From Gp22-AA3 sp964384905 (GTDB lineage: Bacteria; Acidobacteriota; Polarisedimenticolia; Gp22-AA2): 64,000 nt of DNA. The notes beneath the pieces are model-generated. The model did not search any database. It had not been told where the DNA came from and saw nothing but the letters and a program-made list of their open reading frames with translations. The DNA is taken from contig CAYLND010000002.1 of the NCBI GenBank assembly GCA_964384905.1, positions 1-64,000 on the forward strand. Reading direction: 5' to 3'. Positions within the stretch are counted from its first letter, which is position 1; each line of letters begins with the position of its first letter. The translations under genes and the position numbers were made by a program. Below, piece by piece: positions 35,093-44,682 of the stretch.

Positions 35093-36108
35093 TCGACGCG
35101 CTGTCCGAGACCTACAAGGAGCTGGCGGCCGAGGCGATGGGGCTGCCACGCCACAAGATCTCGGTGTTGATGGTGCACCGCCCGCACGACGACAAGAACT
35201 ACGCCGATCAGTCGGTGTACTTCTTCTTCCTCCCGCGCGAGCGGTTTCCTTCGGCGGTCGGGAAGGTGGGGTTCGATGCGGCCGGCGCCCACTACCTCGA
35301 AAGAGAGCACCGAGGCCTCCTGTCGCTGAGCCGGCACGGTCAGACGCTCCCCGCGGCATCGGTGCCGCGTCTTCTCCTCTACCGGGAAGTGGCCGGACGT
35401 CAGGTGCTGCTGCAGAGCGCGCTGCGTGGCGAAAAAGTCTCGACCTGGCTGACACCTGGCATGCGGCTCAATGGACGCCTCGAGCGCTTCCTCGCCTGGG
35501 CCGCGGACTGGAGCTCCGCGCTCGGGCGCGCCACCCGAATCGATGGACCGGCGCTGGTACCGGGCTGGATCGAAGAGTTCTGCGTGAAGCTGGACCGGAC
35601 GAATCGCTCTCAGGCGCTCCTGGACAAGGCGGCGAAAACGGTGTGGGACGGGTTCGGGCAGGCGTTCCCGACCGTCCTCGCCCACGGCGACTTCTGCGGC
35701 GAGAACATCCTGGGCGACGGCGAGCGTTACGGTGTGATCGATTGGGAGCTTTGCGACGAGGTGTCGGTCCCGACCTACGACATCCTGGATCTCTGCCTGT
35801 GGGTCGCGCTGCGGACCGAAGGGCACGTGGTGCCGGATCCCTTCACCGCGCTCGAGAGACTTCTGAACGGACGCGACCCGCTGGCACGCGAGCTGCGTCG
35901 CACGCTGGGTCGATACACTGCGGCGATGGGCCTCGAGCGGAAACTCCTGCCGCCGCTCCTGACCATTGCCTGGGCCGGTCATTGCCTGAAGAAGTTCCGC
36001 CACCTGCAGAGGGACGAGACCGGACACTTCGCGCGCGCCCGGGTCGCGGTGCGCAAGATCCTCGATACGCCCGCCGAGATCCTCTCGGGAGAACGCGAGG
36101 CGGGATGA
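35089..36108 (+). CDS. Aminoglycoside-phosphotransferase-fold kinase (APH family)
   Basis: A 339-residue protein with the APH/choline-kinase active site in the C-terminal half: AHGDFCGENIL (about 201-211, catalytic Asp and Mg-binding Asn) and GVIDWELC (about 218-225). The N-terminal lobe (about 40-110) is less conserved. In polysaccharide loci such kinases phosphorylate sugars or lipid-linked intermediates rather than antibiotics; the substrate is not known. ATGA overlaps link it to both the preceding methyltransferase-like gene and the following flippase gene. Confidence 0.8.
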   Translation: MIDALSETYKELAAEAMGLPRHKISVLMVHRPHDDKNYADQSVYFFFLPRERFPSAVGKVGFDAAGAHYLEREHRGLLSLSRHGQTLPAASVPRLLLYREVAGRQVLLQSALRGEKVSTWLTPGMRLNGRLERFLAWAADWSSALGRATRIDGPALVPGWIEEFCVKLDRTNRSQALLDKAAKTVWDGFGQAFPTVLAHGDFCGENILGDGERYGVIDWELCDEVSVPTYDILDLCLWVALRTEGHVVPDPFTALERLLNGRDPLARELRRTLGRYTAAMGLERKLLPPLLTIAWAGHCLKKFRHLQRDETGHFARARVAVRKILDTPAEILSGEREAG

Positions 36109-37613
36109 TCGTCTCCCGGGTGGCCCGGAACATCGGCTCAGGCTACGCCGGCGCGGCGGTCAACGGCGTCGTGCTGCTCCTGCTGACGCCGCTCGTCGTG
36201 CGACACCTCAGCCCGCGCGCCTACGGCATCTGGGTCCTGGCCACCGCCATCGGCAGCTATCTGGGGTTTCTCAACGCCGGCAGCGGCGCCGCCTGCGTCC
36301 GGGCGGTCGCGCGGAGCGCCGGGACCGGAAGGATCGAGGAAGCCAGCCGTGACGTCGGCTCGGTCTTCCGGATCTACCTGGCCGTCGGTTGTCTCGCGAG
36401 CGCGGCGCTGACCCTCGTCAGCTTCACGGCCCTGGGCCTGTTCCACGTCCCGGCGACGGAGCAGGCCGAGACCCGGGCTCTCCTGATCCTCATCGCGCTC
36501 AATTTCCTAGTCTCCTTTCCTCTCGGAGTGACGCGCAGCGTGCTGGCGGGGCTGCAGCGGTTTCAGCTGCTCAATGGGGTCGAGGTGTTCTGGGCTCTGT
36601 TCCGGCTGGGCGCCAGCGCGGCCTTCCTCCAGGCAGGCTACGGCCTCCTGTCGCTGGGCGGTGTTCAGCTGGGCGCCTCGATCGGAGGTCACCTGACTCG
36701 CTGGGTGGCGCTCCGGAAGGTCGCGCCTGCGATCCATCTGACCGGAGGGCCGGGGTGGCGCGGTCTTGCGGCGGACGTGTCGATCTTTTCGGCGCTCTCG
36801 TTCGGATACGAAAGTCTGCGCACGCTGTTCGACAGCGCCGATCTGCTCTTTCTCGGGGTCCTGGCCGGTCCCGCGGGCGTGGCGGTGTTCAGCGTGGGAG
36901 TCACCCTCCCCTCCCTGGTCTCGAAGGGACTGCAGCCGATTTCGGGCGTCCTCTTTCCCCTGGCCTCCGAGCTGGAGGCGCAAGGACATCGCTCGGGCTC
37001 GGCCCGGCTCCTCGAGGTCGGAACGAGAGTCAACCTGGCGCTCGCCCTTCCGCTCGTGACCGTCCTGCTGCTGGACGGTCCTTCCCTGCTGCGCCTCTGG
37101 GTGGGAGCGGGATTCGAGGAAAGCTCTCCCGTGCTGTTCGCGTTCGCCCTGGCGAACTTGATGATGGCGGCCTCTCTCGCCTCCTCGACTCTGCTGTTCG
37201 GGTCGGGCCGGATCGGGGTTCTCCTGCGCGCCGAAGCGTTCAAATACGTCCTGAACCTGATCCTGGCGTTCCTCCTCTACCGACGGCTCGGGATGACCGG
37301 AGTGGCGCTGGGCACACTGCTGTCGGTGCTGGTGGCGGACGCGGGCGTCGTGATCCTGCGCGCCTCACGGTGGGCGGGTCTCGACACCTCCGGATTCCTG
37401 CTGCGCTCGCTGGCGGCCCCGATCCTGGCCACCCTTCCCTGGATGATCCTGCTGGCCGCCTGGAAGAGCGTGTCGCCGGCCCCTTCGCCGCCGCTGGTGG
37501 CGCTGCGGGTCGTCGTGTGCCTCGCGGGCTTCGCGCTCATCTACGCGGTCGCGGGCGCGTTCAGGGAAGAGCGGCGACTGGCGGGACAGGTCTGGGCGGA
37601 GGCCCTCCGATGA
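36105..37613 (+). CDS. Wzx-type oligosaccharide flippase (MOP superfamily)
   Basis: A 502-residue integral membrane protein with about 12-14 helices and the opening VARNIGSGYAGAAVNGVVLLLLTPLVVRHL typical of polysaccharide flippases, followed by the conserved GIWVLATAIGSYLGFLNAGS. Wzx proteins turn undecaprenyl-linked repeat units from the inner to the outer face of the plasma membrane. Together with the phosphoglycosyltransferase at 54014 and the Wza/Wzc proteins this points to a Wzx/Wzy-dependent pathway. ATGA overlap on both sides. Confidence 0.9.
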   Translation: MIVSRVARNIGSGYAGAAVNGVVLLLLTPLVVRHLSPRAYGIWVLATAIGSYLGFLNAGSGAACVRAVARSAGTGRIEEASRDVGSVFRIYLAVGCLASAALTLVSFTALGLFHVPATEQAETRALLILIALNFLVSFPLGVTRSVLAGLQRFQLLNGVEVFWALFRLGASAAFLQAGYGLLSLGGVQLGASIGGHLTRWVALRKVAPAIHLTGGPGWRGLAADVSIFSALSFGYESLRTLFDSADLLFLGVLAGPAGVAVFSVGVTLPSLVSKGLQPISGVLFPLASELEAQGHRSGSARLLEVGTRVNLALALPLVTVLLLDGPSLLRLWVGAGFEESSPVLFAFALANLMMAASLASSTLLFGSGRIGVLLRAEAFKYVLNLILAFLLYRRLGMTGVALGTLLSVLVADAGVVILRASRWAGLDTSGFLLRSLAAPILATLPWMILLAAWKSVSPAPSPPLVALRVVVCLAGFALIYAVAGAFREERRLAGQVWAEALR

Positions 37614-39352
37614 TCGCGCCGGCCTTGGGGGCGTCCGCCGGCTTCGGCCGCGTGCGCCGGAAAGAATGGCTGTTTCCGCTCCTGCTGGCGGCGACGCTCC
37701 TCGCTCTGGCCTGGGCGCCGTATGGCGTGGCTTTCCGAAAGTCGTCCGCATCGGAGCAGTTCATGGGGGTGATCGGTCGCGAGGCCATCGACGACAACAA
37801 CGTCTACCTGGCCCTGATGCGCCAGGCGGCCGACGGCAAGGTGCTGTTCACGAACAATTTCACGCCGGAGCCGAACCGCCCCGCCCTGTTCAATTTCATC
37901 TACCTCGTCCTGGGACGCATGGCCGGCGTGACCGGCTGGAGTCTCGATTGCGTCCACCGGATCTTCGGCGGAGTCTCGATCGTGCTCCTGGTCGTGGCCG
38001 TCTATGCGTTCATCGCCACCGCCATCCGCGGGGTCTGGTACCGGCGCATGGCGCTGACGCTCGCCTGCTTCGGGACCGGGCTCATCTGGCTGGCACGTCT
38101 GGTCTACCGATTGACCGGAATCGGCACGAAGACGATCGACTCCTGGCTGGTGGAGACGAGCGTCTTTCACACGATGCTCGTCTATCCCCATTTCGTGTTC
38201 GCGGCGGCGCTGATGACCGGAGCCTTCGTCCTGCTCCTCACCGCGCTGCGGACGGGAAGGTCGGCCCTGGCCCTGTCCGGCGGGGTGTTCGCCGCCGTGC
38301 TGGCCGCCAGCCACACCTTCGAAGCGGTCGTTCTTCTGCCGACGGTCGTCGCCTTCTTCGTCCTGGACTGGCTGGCCCGCGAGCGCCGACCCGCCGCCGG
38401 GGAGTGGCTTTCTCTGGCGCTGGTCCTCGGACTGCCGCTCCCGGTCCTGGTCTTCAATCGCTGGACCCTCGGCAGGGAGCCGATGTGGGGGAACGTGGTC
38501 GCCCGTCTCGATTTCTACACACCCGATCCATTTCACCTGGCGCTCGGTCTGGGAGCGAGCTTCTTCATCGCCCTCCTGACCTTCGACGGGCTCCTCCGGC
38601 CCCATCGCAGCTCTGGAGAGCGCCTGGCGAAGGCCTGGCTGCTGGTCGCCCTGGCGCTCGCGTACTTCCCGAAATTCAACTGGCGCTATCACCTCCTCAA
38701 CGGGATCCAGATCCCGCTCGCCATTCTGGCGACCCAGGGGCTGCGCCGCACCGCTTTCCGGGCCATGCTCCGGCACCGCCGGCGCGGGCCATGGCCCAGG
38801 TGGCCCGTGATCCTGCAGGGGAGGGCGGCGGTCGCGCTCGTCTCGTGCCTGGTGATCACGCTCTCGTGCCTCAGCAGCGCCAACCTCACTCTGTCCTACC
38901 TCTACGAGGCCGGACAGGTGACCGAGCCGACGTACCTTCCGAAAGACGAGGTCGCCGCCATGGAGTGGATGGGAAGGGAGCTGCCGCACGGCACGCTGGT
39001 CCTGGCCGCCTACCCCACCGGCAATTACATCCCGAGGCTCTCGGGGCAGCGCGTTTTCATCGGCGAGGACAAGCTGACGGAAGACCTGCGGGGACGCGAG
39101 GCGGACGTGGAGGGCTTCTTCAGGACCGCGTGGAGCGACGCGGAGCGTCTCGACCTCCTGCGCCGTTTCGAAGTGGACTACGTCTTCTACGGTCCGGAAG
39201 AGCGCAAGCTCGGCTCCTACGACGTCCCGCGGGCGCCTTTCCTCCGGTCGGTCCGCCAGGGGGCGGACGTGCAGATCTTCCGGGTGGTCGACCCGGCCCG
39301 CAGGGACGAGCGGGCCGCCGCCCTCGCTCGTTCCGAGGGAGCGCTCCCGTGA
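37610..39352 (+). CDS. Multi-spanning GT-C-like membrane protein
   Basis: A 580-residue protein with about ten membrane helices. Between helix 1 and 2 it has a short outer loop with acidic residues (REAIDDNNVYLALMRQAADG), where GT-C glycosyltransferases keep their catalytic Asp. The C-terminal 120 residues form a soluble outer domain (LPKDEVAAMEWMGRELPHG onward). The family is that of uncharacterised PMT_2/YfhO-like proteins, which move sugars or glycans from polyprenyl carriers. It could also be the Wzy polymerase, which cannot be identified by sequence here. GTGA and ATGA overlaps with neighbours. Confidence 0.75.
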   Translation: MIAPALGASAGFGRVRRKEWLFPLLLAATLLALAWAPYGVAFRKSSASEQFMGVIGREAIDDNNVYLALMRQAADGKVLFTNNFTPEPNRPALFNFIYLVLGRMAGVTGWSLDCVHRIFGGVSIVLLVVAVYAFIATAIRGVWYRRMALTLACFGTGLIWLARLVYRLTGIGTKTIDSWLVETSVFHTMLVYPHFVFAAALMTGAFVLLLTALRTGRSALALSGGVFAAVLAASHTFEAVVLLPTVVAFFVLDWLARERRPAAGEWLSLALVLGLPLPVLVFNRWTLGREPMWGNVVARLDFYTPDPFHLALGLGASFFIALLTFDGLLRPHRSSGERLAKAWLLVALALAYFPKFNWRYHLLNGIQIPLAILATQGLRRTAFRAMLRHRRRGPWPRWPVILQGRAAVALVSCLVITLSCLSSANLTLSYLYEAGQVTEPTYLPKDEVAAMEWMGRELPHGTLVLAAYPTGNYIPRLSGQRVFIGEDKLTEDLRGREADVEGFFRTAWSDAERLDLLRRFEVDYVFYGPEERKLGSYDVPRAPFLRSVRQGADVQIFRVVDPARRDERAAALARSEGALP

Positions 39353-40236
39353 CCACCGCCTCGGCGCGTCTGGACCGGTGGCGGCAGGCCCTTCTCCTGC
39401 CGGGCGAAACCGATCTGATCGCGTCCGCGATGAGCGAGCTGTCCGACTACTTCGGCATCAGCCGCGGCGAAGCGGAGAGCCGCGCCCGGGACGCCGTCCG
39501 CCGGACGCGGGACGTCTGGAACGCGGCCCCCCGTGGCACCCTTCAGGAAATCGAGGAGTTCTACAACACCTCCGACGACTACATCTTCGAGCTGGTCCAC
39601 TGGCACGCGACGCTCTCCGAGGCGGAGACGCTGGCGAACGTGGCGGCTCTCGAGGTCGCCGAGCGGATGGGGGTGCGGCGGTCTCTCGATTTCGGCGGCG
39701 GCGTGGGGGCCAATCTGCTGCTGTTCGCGACCGCCGGAATCGAGGTCACCGACGCCGACATCTCGGATCCGCTCCTGGCGTTCTCGCGCTGGCGTCTGGG
39801 TCGGCGCGGCGTGCCCGCGTCCTTCATCGATCTCAAGACCGACGTGCTCCCGGGCGGACGGTTCGACATGCTGACCGTGATGGATGTCCTGGAGCACGTC
39901 CCGGACCCCGTGGCCACCCTCGGCTCCGCCCTGCAGGCGCTCGCGCCGGAGGGTCTGGCGGTCGTCGCGCTCGGGTTCGGCTGCGACCCCGATCATCCGA
40001 TGCATGTCGTGCACTCGCCGCGGCGGTTTCTCTCCGGGGTGCGCGCCCTCGGGCTGGAGCGGGACGATCCTCCCGAGCTGCGAGAGTTCTCCTTCATCCG
40101 GACGTATCGGCGGGTCGACCGCAGGCCTGCGGTCAACCGCCTGGTGCTGGCCCAGGACACGATCCGGGAGGGAGCGCGCGGCATGATGCGCTTCGCGGCG
40201 ACGGTGCGCCGCCGGATCTCGGGAGGAGTCGCGTGA
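39349..40236 (+). CDS. Class I SAM-dependent methyltransferase
   Basis: A 295-residue soluble protein. The Rossmann methyltransferase core spans about 105-235: motif I SLDFGGGVGANLLLFA, motif II acidic end VTDADISD, then FDMLTVMDVLEHVPDP (motif IV) and APEGLAVVALG (motif V). The N-terminal 100 residues are helical and specific to this group. It probably methylates a sugar of the repeat unit or caps the glycan chain. The GTG start overlaps the preceding stop, and its own stop overlaps the next GTG. Confidence 0.87.
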   Translation: MTTASARLDRWRQALLLPGETDLIASAMSELSDYFGISRGEAESRARDAVRRTRDVWNAAPRGTLQEIEEFYNTSDDYIFELVHWHATLSEAETLANVAALEVAERMGVRRSLDFGGGVGANLLLFATAGIEVTDADISDPLLAFSRWRLGRRGVPASFIDLKTDVLPGGRFDMLTVMDVLEHVPDPVATLGSALQALAPEGLAVVALGFGCDPDHPMHVVHSPRRFLSGVRALGLERDDPPELREFSFIRTYRRVDRRPAVNRLVLAQDTIREGARGMMRFAATVRRRISGGVA

Positions 40237-41189
40237 GCTTCGGGAGGGAATCCCGGACGCCCTGGATCTCGGCGGTGGTCTGCACACGCAACCGCCCCGG
40301 CCTGCTCGATGCCTGTCTCGCCGGCTTCGCGCGACTCGACCCGCCGGCGCGGGAGCTGATCGTCGTCGATCAGAGCGACGGCGAGGACACGGCACGCGTC
40401 GTCGAGCGCTATCAGGGACGCATTCCGCGCCTGCGCCACCTGAAGACCCTTTCGAGAGGATTGAGCCGGGCCCGGAACGAAGCGATTCGGGCGGCCGAGT
40501 GCGATCTCGTCGCCTTCACCGATGACGACTGCGTCGTGCGTCGCGATTGGATCGGGGCCCTGGCTTCGGCCTACCAGGAAGAGCCCGCCCTGGCGGCGGT
40601 GACGGGCGGATCCCTGCCCGCGCGCGTCGAGATTCTGGAGCCCCGGCGCGTCGCGGTCACCACCTGGCATTCCGGGCACCGGCGTGATTTCCGCCGTCCG
40701 GTCGACCCGGCCGTGGTGGGAGGCGGGTTCAATCTCTCGGTGCGGCGGACGTGGGCCGAACGTGTGGGTCTGTTCGATCCGGATCTCGGTCCGGGCGCGC
40801 GATTCCGTGGCGCGGACGACACCGATTTCATTCACCGCATTCTCAGCGCCGGCGGGGTGATCCGGTATGACCCCGAGGTCGTCGTCGCCCACCTTCCGTG
40901 GCGCGACGGCGCGGCCCAATCCGAAGTGGAAGCCGAATACGGCCACGGCATCGCGGTCTGGGCGCTGAAGCGTCTGGCGCAAGCCGATCTCTTCCCTGTC
41001 CGGGTGGCCGTCGGGGTCCTGCTGGGGCAGGGGCGGCGCGCCGTCAGCGGTCTTCTCCGGCGGGACCGGGAGGCGGTCCGGACCGGGCGGGCGTATCTCT
41101 TCGGTCTGGCCCGCGGAAGCGCGCACTTTGTCCACGACCGGGTCTTCCCGCATAGGGCGATTGCGCAGAGGGTGGCGCCCCGTGCCTGA
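40233..41189 (+). CDS. GT2 family glycosyltransferase (paralogue A)
   Basis: A 318-residue GT-A enzyme: opening strand WISAVVCTRNRPGLLDACL, nucleotide-binding ELIVVDQSDGEDTA, metal-binding FTDDDCVV (about 95-100) and acceptor-site GADDTDFIHRI (the ED/DD-W-like segment). It transfers a sugar from an NDP donor to the growing lipid-linked chain at the inner membrane face. It shares the unusual VDQS and FTDDDC pairing with the GT2 proteins at 42971 and 45800, so the three are recent paralogues. Overlaps on both sides (GTGA upstream, 8 bases downstream). Confidence 0.88.
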   Translation: MSFGRESRTPWISAVVCTRNRPGLLDACLAGFARLDPPARELIVVDQSDGEDTARVVERYQGRIPRLRHLKTLSRGLSRARNEAIRAAECDLVAFTDDDCVVRRDWIGALASAYQEEPALAAVTGGSLPARVEILEPRRVAVTTWHSGHRRDFRRPVDPAVVGGGFNLSVRRTWAERVGLFDPDLGPGARFRGADDTDFIHRILSAGGVIRYDPEVVVAHLPWRDGAAQSEVEAEYGHGIAVWALKRLAQADLFPVRVAVGVLLGQGRRAVSGLLRRDREAVRTGRAYLFGLARGSAHFVHDRVFPHRAIAQRVAPRA

Positions 41190-41976
41190 GACCGCCGGGG
41201 TGAAGGTGCTGGCGTATCACCGGATCGACCACGATCCGGGACGGAGGCTGCGCGCCTGGAGTCTCGCGCCGGGGACCTTCGCGGCGCAGATGAGCGCGCT
41301 CGCGCGCGGCGGATACGAGGTCCTGACCCTCGCAGACGTGATGCCGATCGTGCGCGGCGAGCGTCTTCCGGCGCCGAAGAGCGTGGCGCTGACCTTCGAC
41401 GACGGCTACCGCGACGTCATCGATCACGTCCTGCCGGTCCTCGAGCGCTTCGGCTTCCGGGCGACCTTTTTCCTGGTGAGCGATCGGGTGGGCGGGTTCA
41501 ACGCATGGGACGCGCGCCACGGCGATCCCCCGCGGCCGCTGATGGGATGGGACGATGCAGTCGCGCTGGCCGCCCGCGGGATGGAGATCGGCTCCCACAG
41601 CCGGACCCATCCGTTCCTGACGAGCCTGTCGGAATCCGAGATGGAGCGGGAGATCCGCGGGTCCAAGGAGACGATCGAGGATCGCCTCGGCAGGACGGTC
41701 CGGTTCTTCTCGTATCCTCACGGGCTGCACGATGCGCGCTGCCGTCGTCTGGTCGTCCAGGCGGGCTACGCCGGAGCGTGTACCACCCGGTTCGGTGTCA
41801 ACGGCGTCCGCACCGATCCGTTCCGGTTGAACCGGAGCGAGATCACCCATGACGACAGTGTCTGGTCGTTCTCGTTCAAGGTCCGGACCGGCTTCGGCGT
41901 CAGGGCCTGGGCGCGCGAGGCGCTCGGGGAGATCCTGCCCCGGTCCCTGACGGATGCAGGCGGAGCGGCCTCGTGA
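41182..41976 (+). CDS. Polysaccharide deacetylase (NodB/CE4 family)
   Basis: A 264-residue protein with CE4 motifs: SVALTFDDGYRDV (catalytic Asp and metal Asp), EIGSHSRTHPFL (H-x3-H metal ligands) and FFSYPHGLHD. CE4 enzymes remove N- or O-acetyl groups from glycans using Zn or Co. No signal peptide is visible, as in the variants that act on lipid-linked precursors in the cytoplasm. The GTG at 41182 overlaps the previous gene by 8 bases and starts directly before the first beta strand (VKVLAYHRID). Confidence 0.88.
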   Translation: MPETAGVKVLAYHRIDHDPGRRLRAWSLAPGTFAAQMSALARGGYEVLTLADVMPIVRGERLPAPKSVALTFDDGYRDVIDHVLPVLERFGFRATFFLVSDRVGGFNAWDARHGDPPRPLMGWDDAVALAARGMEIGSHSRTHPFLTSLSESEMEREIRGSKETIEDRLGRTVRFFSYPHGLHDARCRRLVVQAGYAGACTTRFGVNGVRTDPFRLNRSEITHDDSVWSFSFKVRTGFGVRAWAREALGEILPRSLTDAGGAAS

Positions 41977-42974
41977 GCGCTCCGGTGCTGTCGATCGTGG
42001 TGCCGACCCGCAACCGTCGGACGATTCTGAGCCGGACGCTGCCCCCGCTCCTGGCGCAGAGAGGAATCGAGGGCGATTACGAGGTGATCGTCGTCGACGA
42101 CGGCTCCAGCGACGGAACGTCGTCGATGCTGCAGCGTCCGGATTGGGGGTCGCGGTTGCGCGTCGTCTCCCAGCCTCATCGGGGACTGGCGGCGGCCCGG
42201 AACCGCGGCGCGATGGAAGCGCAGGGCGCCATCGTCCTGTTCCTGGACGACGACATGATCGCCGGCCCCGAGCTGGCGGCGATTCACCTCGACGAGCACG
42301 GCGCCGCCACGCCGAAGGTGGTGCTGGGGGCCCTGGATCTGGCCGAAGAGGTCCGGCGGTCGTTTCTGAAAGAGGGGGTGGCCGCCTGGAGCCGCGACAT
42401 GAACCGACGGCTGTCGGAGCCGGGCTACCGGCTGCGCTTCGACGACTGGTCGTTCGGGCACGCCTCGGTCGACCGCGCCCTGTTCCGGGACGCCGGAGGA
42501 TTCGACGAAGCGTTCGTGTCCTACGGTAACGAGGATTACGACCTGGGCTGGAGGCTGATCCAGCGAGGGGTCGAGGTCCGGTTCACCCCGCGCGCGGTGG
42601 CCCGGCAGATCTACGACAAGAACTTGGCCGCTTGGCTGCGGGACATCCATCACGTCGGGCGGGCCGACGTCGTGCTGGCAGCGAAATACCCGGCGATCGC
42701 CGCGGAGCTGCGTCTTTCCCGCACGGAGACGCATCCGCTCAAGCGCCTGGCGCGCTTCTGCGGTCTGGCCTCGCCCGATCCGCTCGCCCCCGCCTGGACG
42801 GCGCTGGGCGGCGCCCTGATGGCGGCCGAGCGGCTGGCCCTGCGTGGCTCGTTCCTGAGCCACGCGCAGTCGCTTCTCGGCGAACGCTTCTACTGGCGCG
42901 GCGTGCGTGACGCGCGGCGTCCGGCTGTTCCCGCCCTCGCGCGGACGGTGAATCGGCCGGGGAGCGTGGCATGA
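41973..42974 (+). CDS. GT2 family glycosyltransferase
   Basis: A 333-residue GT-A enzyme: LSIVVPTRNRRTILSRTL, EVIVVDDGSSDGT, GLAAARNRGA and the metal motif VLFLDDDMIAG. The acceptor-site segment SYGNEDYDLGWRL contains the ED-x-D-LGWR acid typical of active GT2 enzymes. Sugar donor and linkage are unknown. This one has the common VDDGS version of the motif, unlike the three VDQS paralogues nearby. GTG start overlapping the deacetylase stop. Confidence 0.88.
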   Translation: MSAPVLSIVVPTRNRRTILSRTLPPLLAQRGIEGDYEVIVVDDGSSDGTSSMLQRPDWGSRLRVVSQPHRGLAAARNRGAMEAQGAIVLFLDDDMIAGPELAAIHLDEHGAATPKVVLGALDLAEEVRRSFLKEGVAAWSRDMNRRLSEPGYRLRFDDWSFGHASVDRALFRDAGGFDEAFVSYGNEDYDLGWRLIQRGVEVRFTPRAVARQIYDKNLAAWLRDIHHVGRADVVLAAKYPAIAAELRLSRTETHPLKRLARFCGLASPDPLAPAWTALGGALMAAERLALRGSFLSHAQSLLGERFYWRGVRDARRPAVPALARTVNRPGSVA

Positions 42975-43888
42975 AGACCCCCCGGATTTCCGTCCTGATC
43001 GCCACCGCCGATCGCCCGGCTCTTCTGGCCGGATGCCTCGAGAGCCTGTCGGCCACCGGTTTCGCCGACGCCGAGGTCCTCGTGCTCGATCAGAGCGCGA
43101 GCGAGCCGGAATGCCGCGCGAGGAACACGCCGGGTCCGTCGGTCCGCACCATCCGCTGTCCGCGCCGCGGCAAGAGCGCCGCTCTCAATCTCGGCGTGCA
43201 GGAAGCCCGCGCCCCCTGGCTGGCGTTCACCGACGATGACTGTCGCGTGGCGACCGACTGGCTGCAGGTGATCGACCGGTCGGCGGGGGAGTCGGGCTCC
43301 GGATGCGCCCTCACCGGGAGGGTCGTGCCGGGACGACCGGAAGAATCGGCGGTCACGGCTCCCTCGCTGCGGGAGAGCGAGCGGGAGCGAACCTACCGGT
43401 CGCCGGGCTTCCGGGATGTCCTGTTCGGCAACAACATGGCGATCCCCACCGAGCTGCTGCGGCGCGTGGGTCGTTTCGACGAGGCTCTCGGCCCGGGCAC
43501 CGCGTCGCCGGCCGCCGAGGACAACGATCTCGGGTACCGGCTGCTGCGGGCGGGCGTTCCGGTCCGCTATCAGCCGGAGATGGTCGTGACCCACCGCTCG
43601 TGGCGAAGCGGCCTGGCCCAGGTGAGACTGTTCCACGCCTACGGGGTCGGGCAGGGGGCCTTCTACGCCAAGCATGTCCGTCGGGGCGACCTCCACATGG
43701 CGGCACGGATGGCGAGGAACATCTGGGACACGGGTCGGGACCTGGGGGGCGCGATCCTGCTGCGCCGCCCTCAGGACGTGCAGGCGACGCGGGCGTTCGC
43801 CGGCGGGTTGGTCAGTGGATTCCTGCGCACGATCTGGTCCGGGAACGGCGGTCCGGCCGGGGCCGCCACCCTGACGGGGGAGATATGA
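42971..43888 (+). CDS. GT2 family glycosyltransferase (paralogue B)
   Basis: A 305-residue GT-A enzyme resembling those at 40233 and 45800: ISVLIATADRPALLAGCL, VLVLDQSASEPECR, GKSAALNLGV, FTDDDCRVATDWL, and the acceptor segment AAEDNDLGYRLL. The C-terminal tail contains amphipathic helices for membrane contact. Predicted to add one sugar of the repeat unit. ATGA overlaps on both sides. Confidence 0.87.
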   Translation: MKTPRISVLIATADRPALLAGCLESLSATGFADAEVLVLDQSASEPECRARNTPGPSVRTIRCPRRGKSAALNLGVQEARAPWLAFTDDDCRVATDWLQVIDRSAGESGSGCALTGRVVPGRPEESAVTAPSLRESERERTYRSPGFRDVLFGNNMAIPTELLRRVGRFDEALGPGTASPAAEDNDLGYRLLRAGVPVRYQPEMVVTHRSWRSGLAQVRLFHAYGVGQGAFYAKHVRRGDLHMAARMARNIWDTGRDLGGAILLRRPQDVQATRAFAGGLVSGFLRTIWSGNGGPAGAATLTGEI

Positions 43889-44679
43889 GCGCGCCGGCCG
43901 GACCGGGAGCGGAGTCGCGGGAGGCGGCGCGGGTCGCCCGAAGGATCTCGAGCCCCCGCCTCTGGCAGCACGACTATCTCATGCTGCAGGAGATCGCGCA
44001 GGGTCTCGCCCGCCAGGCAGCCGCCCTCAACGGACGGGTCGGCATCGACGTGCTCGACGTCGGGTGCAAGTACCAGCCGTATCGGAGCCTGTTCGAGGGC
44101 AGGGCGTCCCGCTACGTCGGGCTGGACCTGAACCGGTACTGGGGCGTGGAGGTCCGTTCGGACGCGTCGAGGCTTCCGTTCAAGAGCGACTGCTTCGATC
44201 TGGTGCTGTGCACGCAGGCCTTCTACCTTCTGGACGATTTTCGCAGGGCGCTGGCCGAGTTCGTCAGGGTCACGCGCCGCGGCGGTCGCATCCTGATGAC
44301 CACGATCGGCATCTGGCCCTACCCGCCGAGCGTCCGGCTGCATCGCTGGAGCCGTCGCGAGCTGGAGGAGACCCTGGGCGAGTACGGCGAAGTCCGCGTG
44401 GAGGAGAACGGCGGATATCTCCGGCTCGTTCCGCAGCTGGCGAACTCGGTGATGGCGATGGGGGTGGAGGACTACCTGATCCGCCGGTACGGCCGGGCCG
44501 GCCGCGTCGCCGCCCTGCCGCTCAAGGGCCTCTACCTCGGTCTCAATCTGCTCGCCCTGTCCGGTGAGCGGCTGATCGGAACGGCGGCCCGGTCGGGACT
44601 CGGCGTGGCGCGCGCGCTCCAGAACCTGGACAGCCATCTCGCCATCAATTACCTGGCGGTCGTGACCCCGCGGAAATGA
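43885..44679 (+). CDS. Class I SAM-dependent methyltransferase (Methyltransf_11 type)
   Basis: A 264-residue protein. Motif I is IDVLDVGCKYQPYRSLF, where C-K-Y replaces the usual G-x-G, a variant common in polysaccharide-locus enzymes. It continues with YVGLDLNR, SDASRLPFKSDCFDLVLCTQAFYLL and VTRRGGRILMTT. It likely methylates a sugar intermediate. ATGA overlap with the upstream glycosyltransferase; the radical SAM gene begins 3 bases after its stop. Confidence 0.84.
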   Translation: MSAPAGPGAESREAARVARRISSPRLWQHDYLMLQEIAQGLARQAAALNGRVGIDVLDVGCKYQPYRSLFEGRASRYVGLDLNRYWGVEVRSDASRLPFKSDCFDLVLCTQAFYLLDDFRRALAEFVRVTRRGGRILMTTIGIWPYPPSVRLHRWSRRELEETLGEYGEVRVEENGGYLRLVPQLANSVMAMGVEDYLIRRYGRAGRVAALPLKGLYLGLNLLALSGERLIGTAARSGLGVARALQNLDSHLAINYLAVVTPRK

Positions 44680-44682
44680 GAC

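Noticed and set aside
35089..36108. Antibiotic resistance function for the APH-fold gene
   Set aside because: Active-site motifs are present but the gene is embedded and coupled in a polysaccharide operon; resistance enzymes are not expected there.
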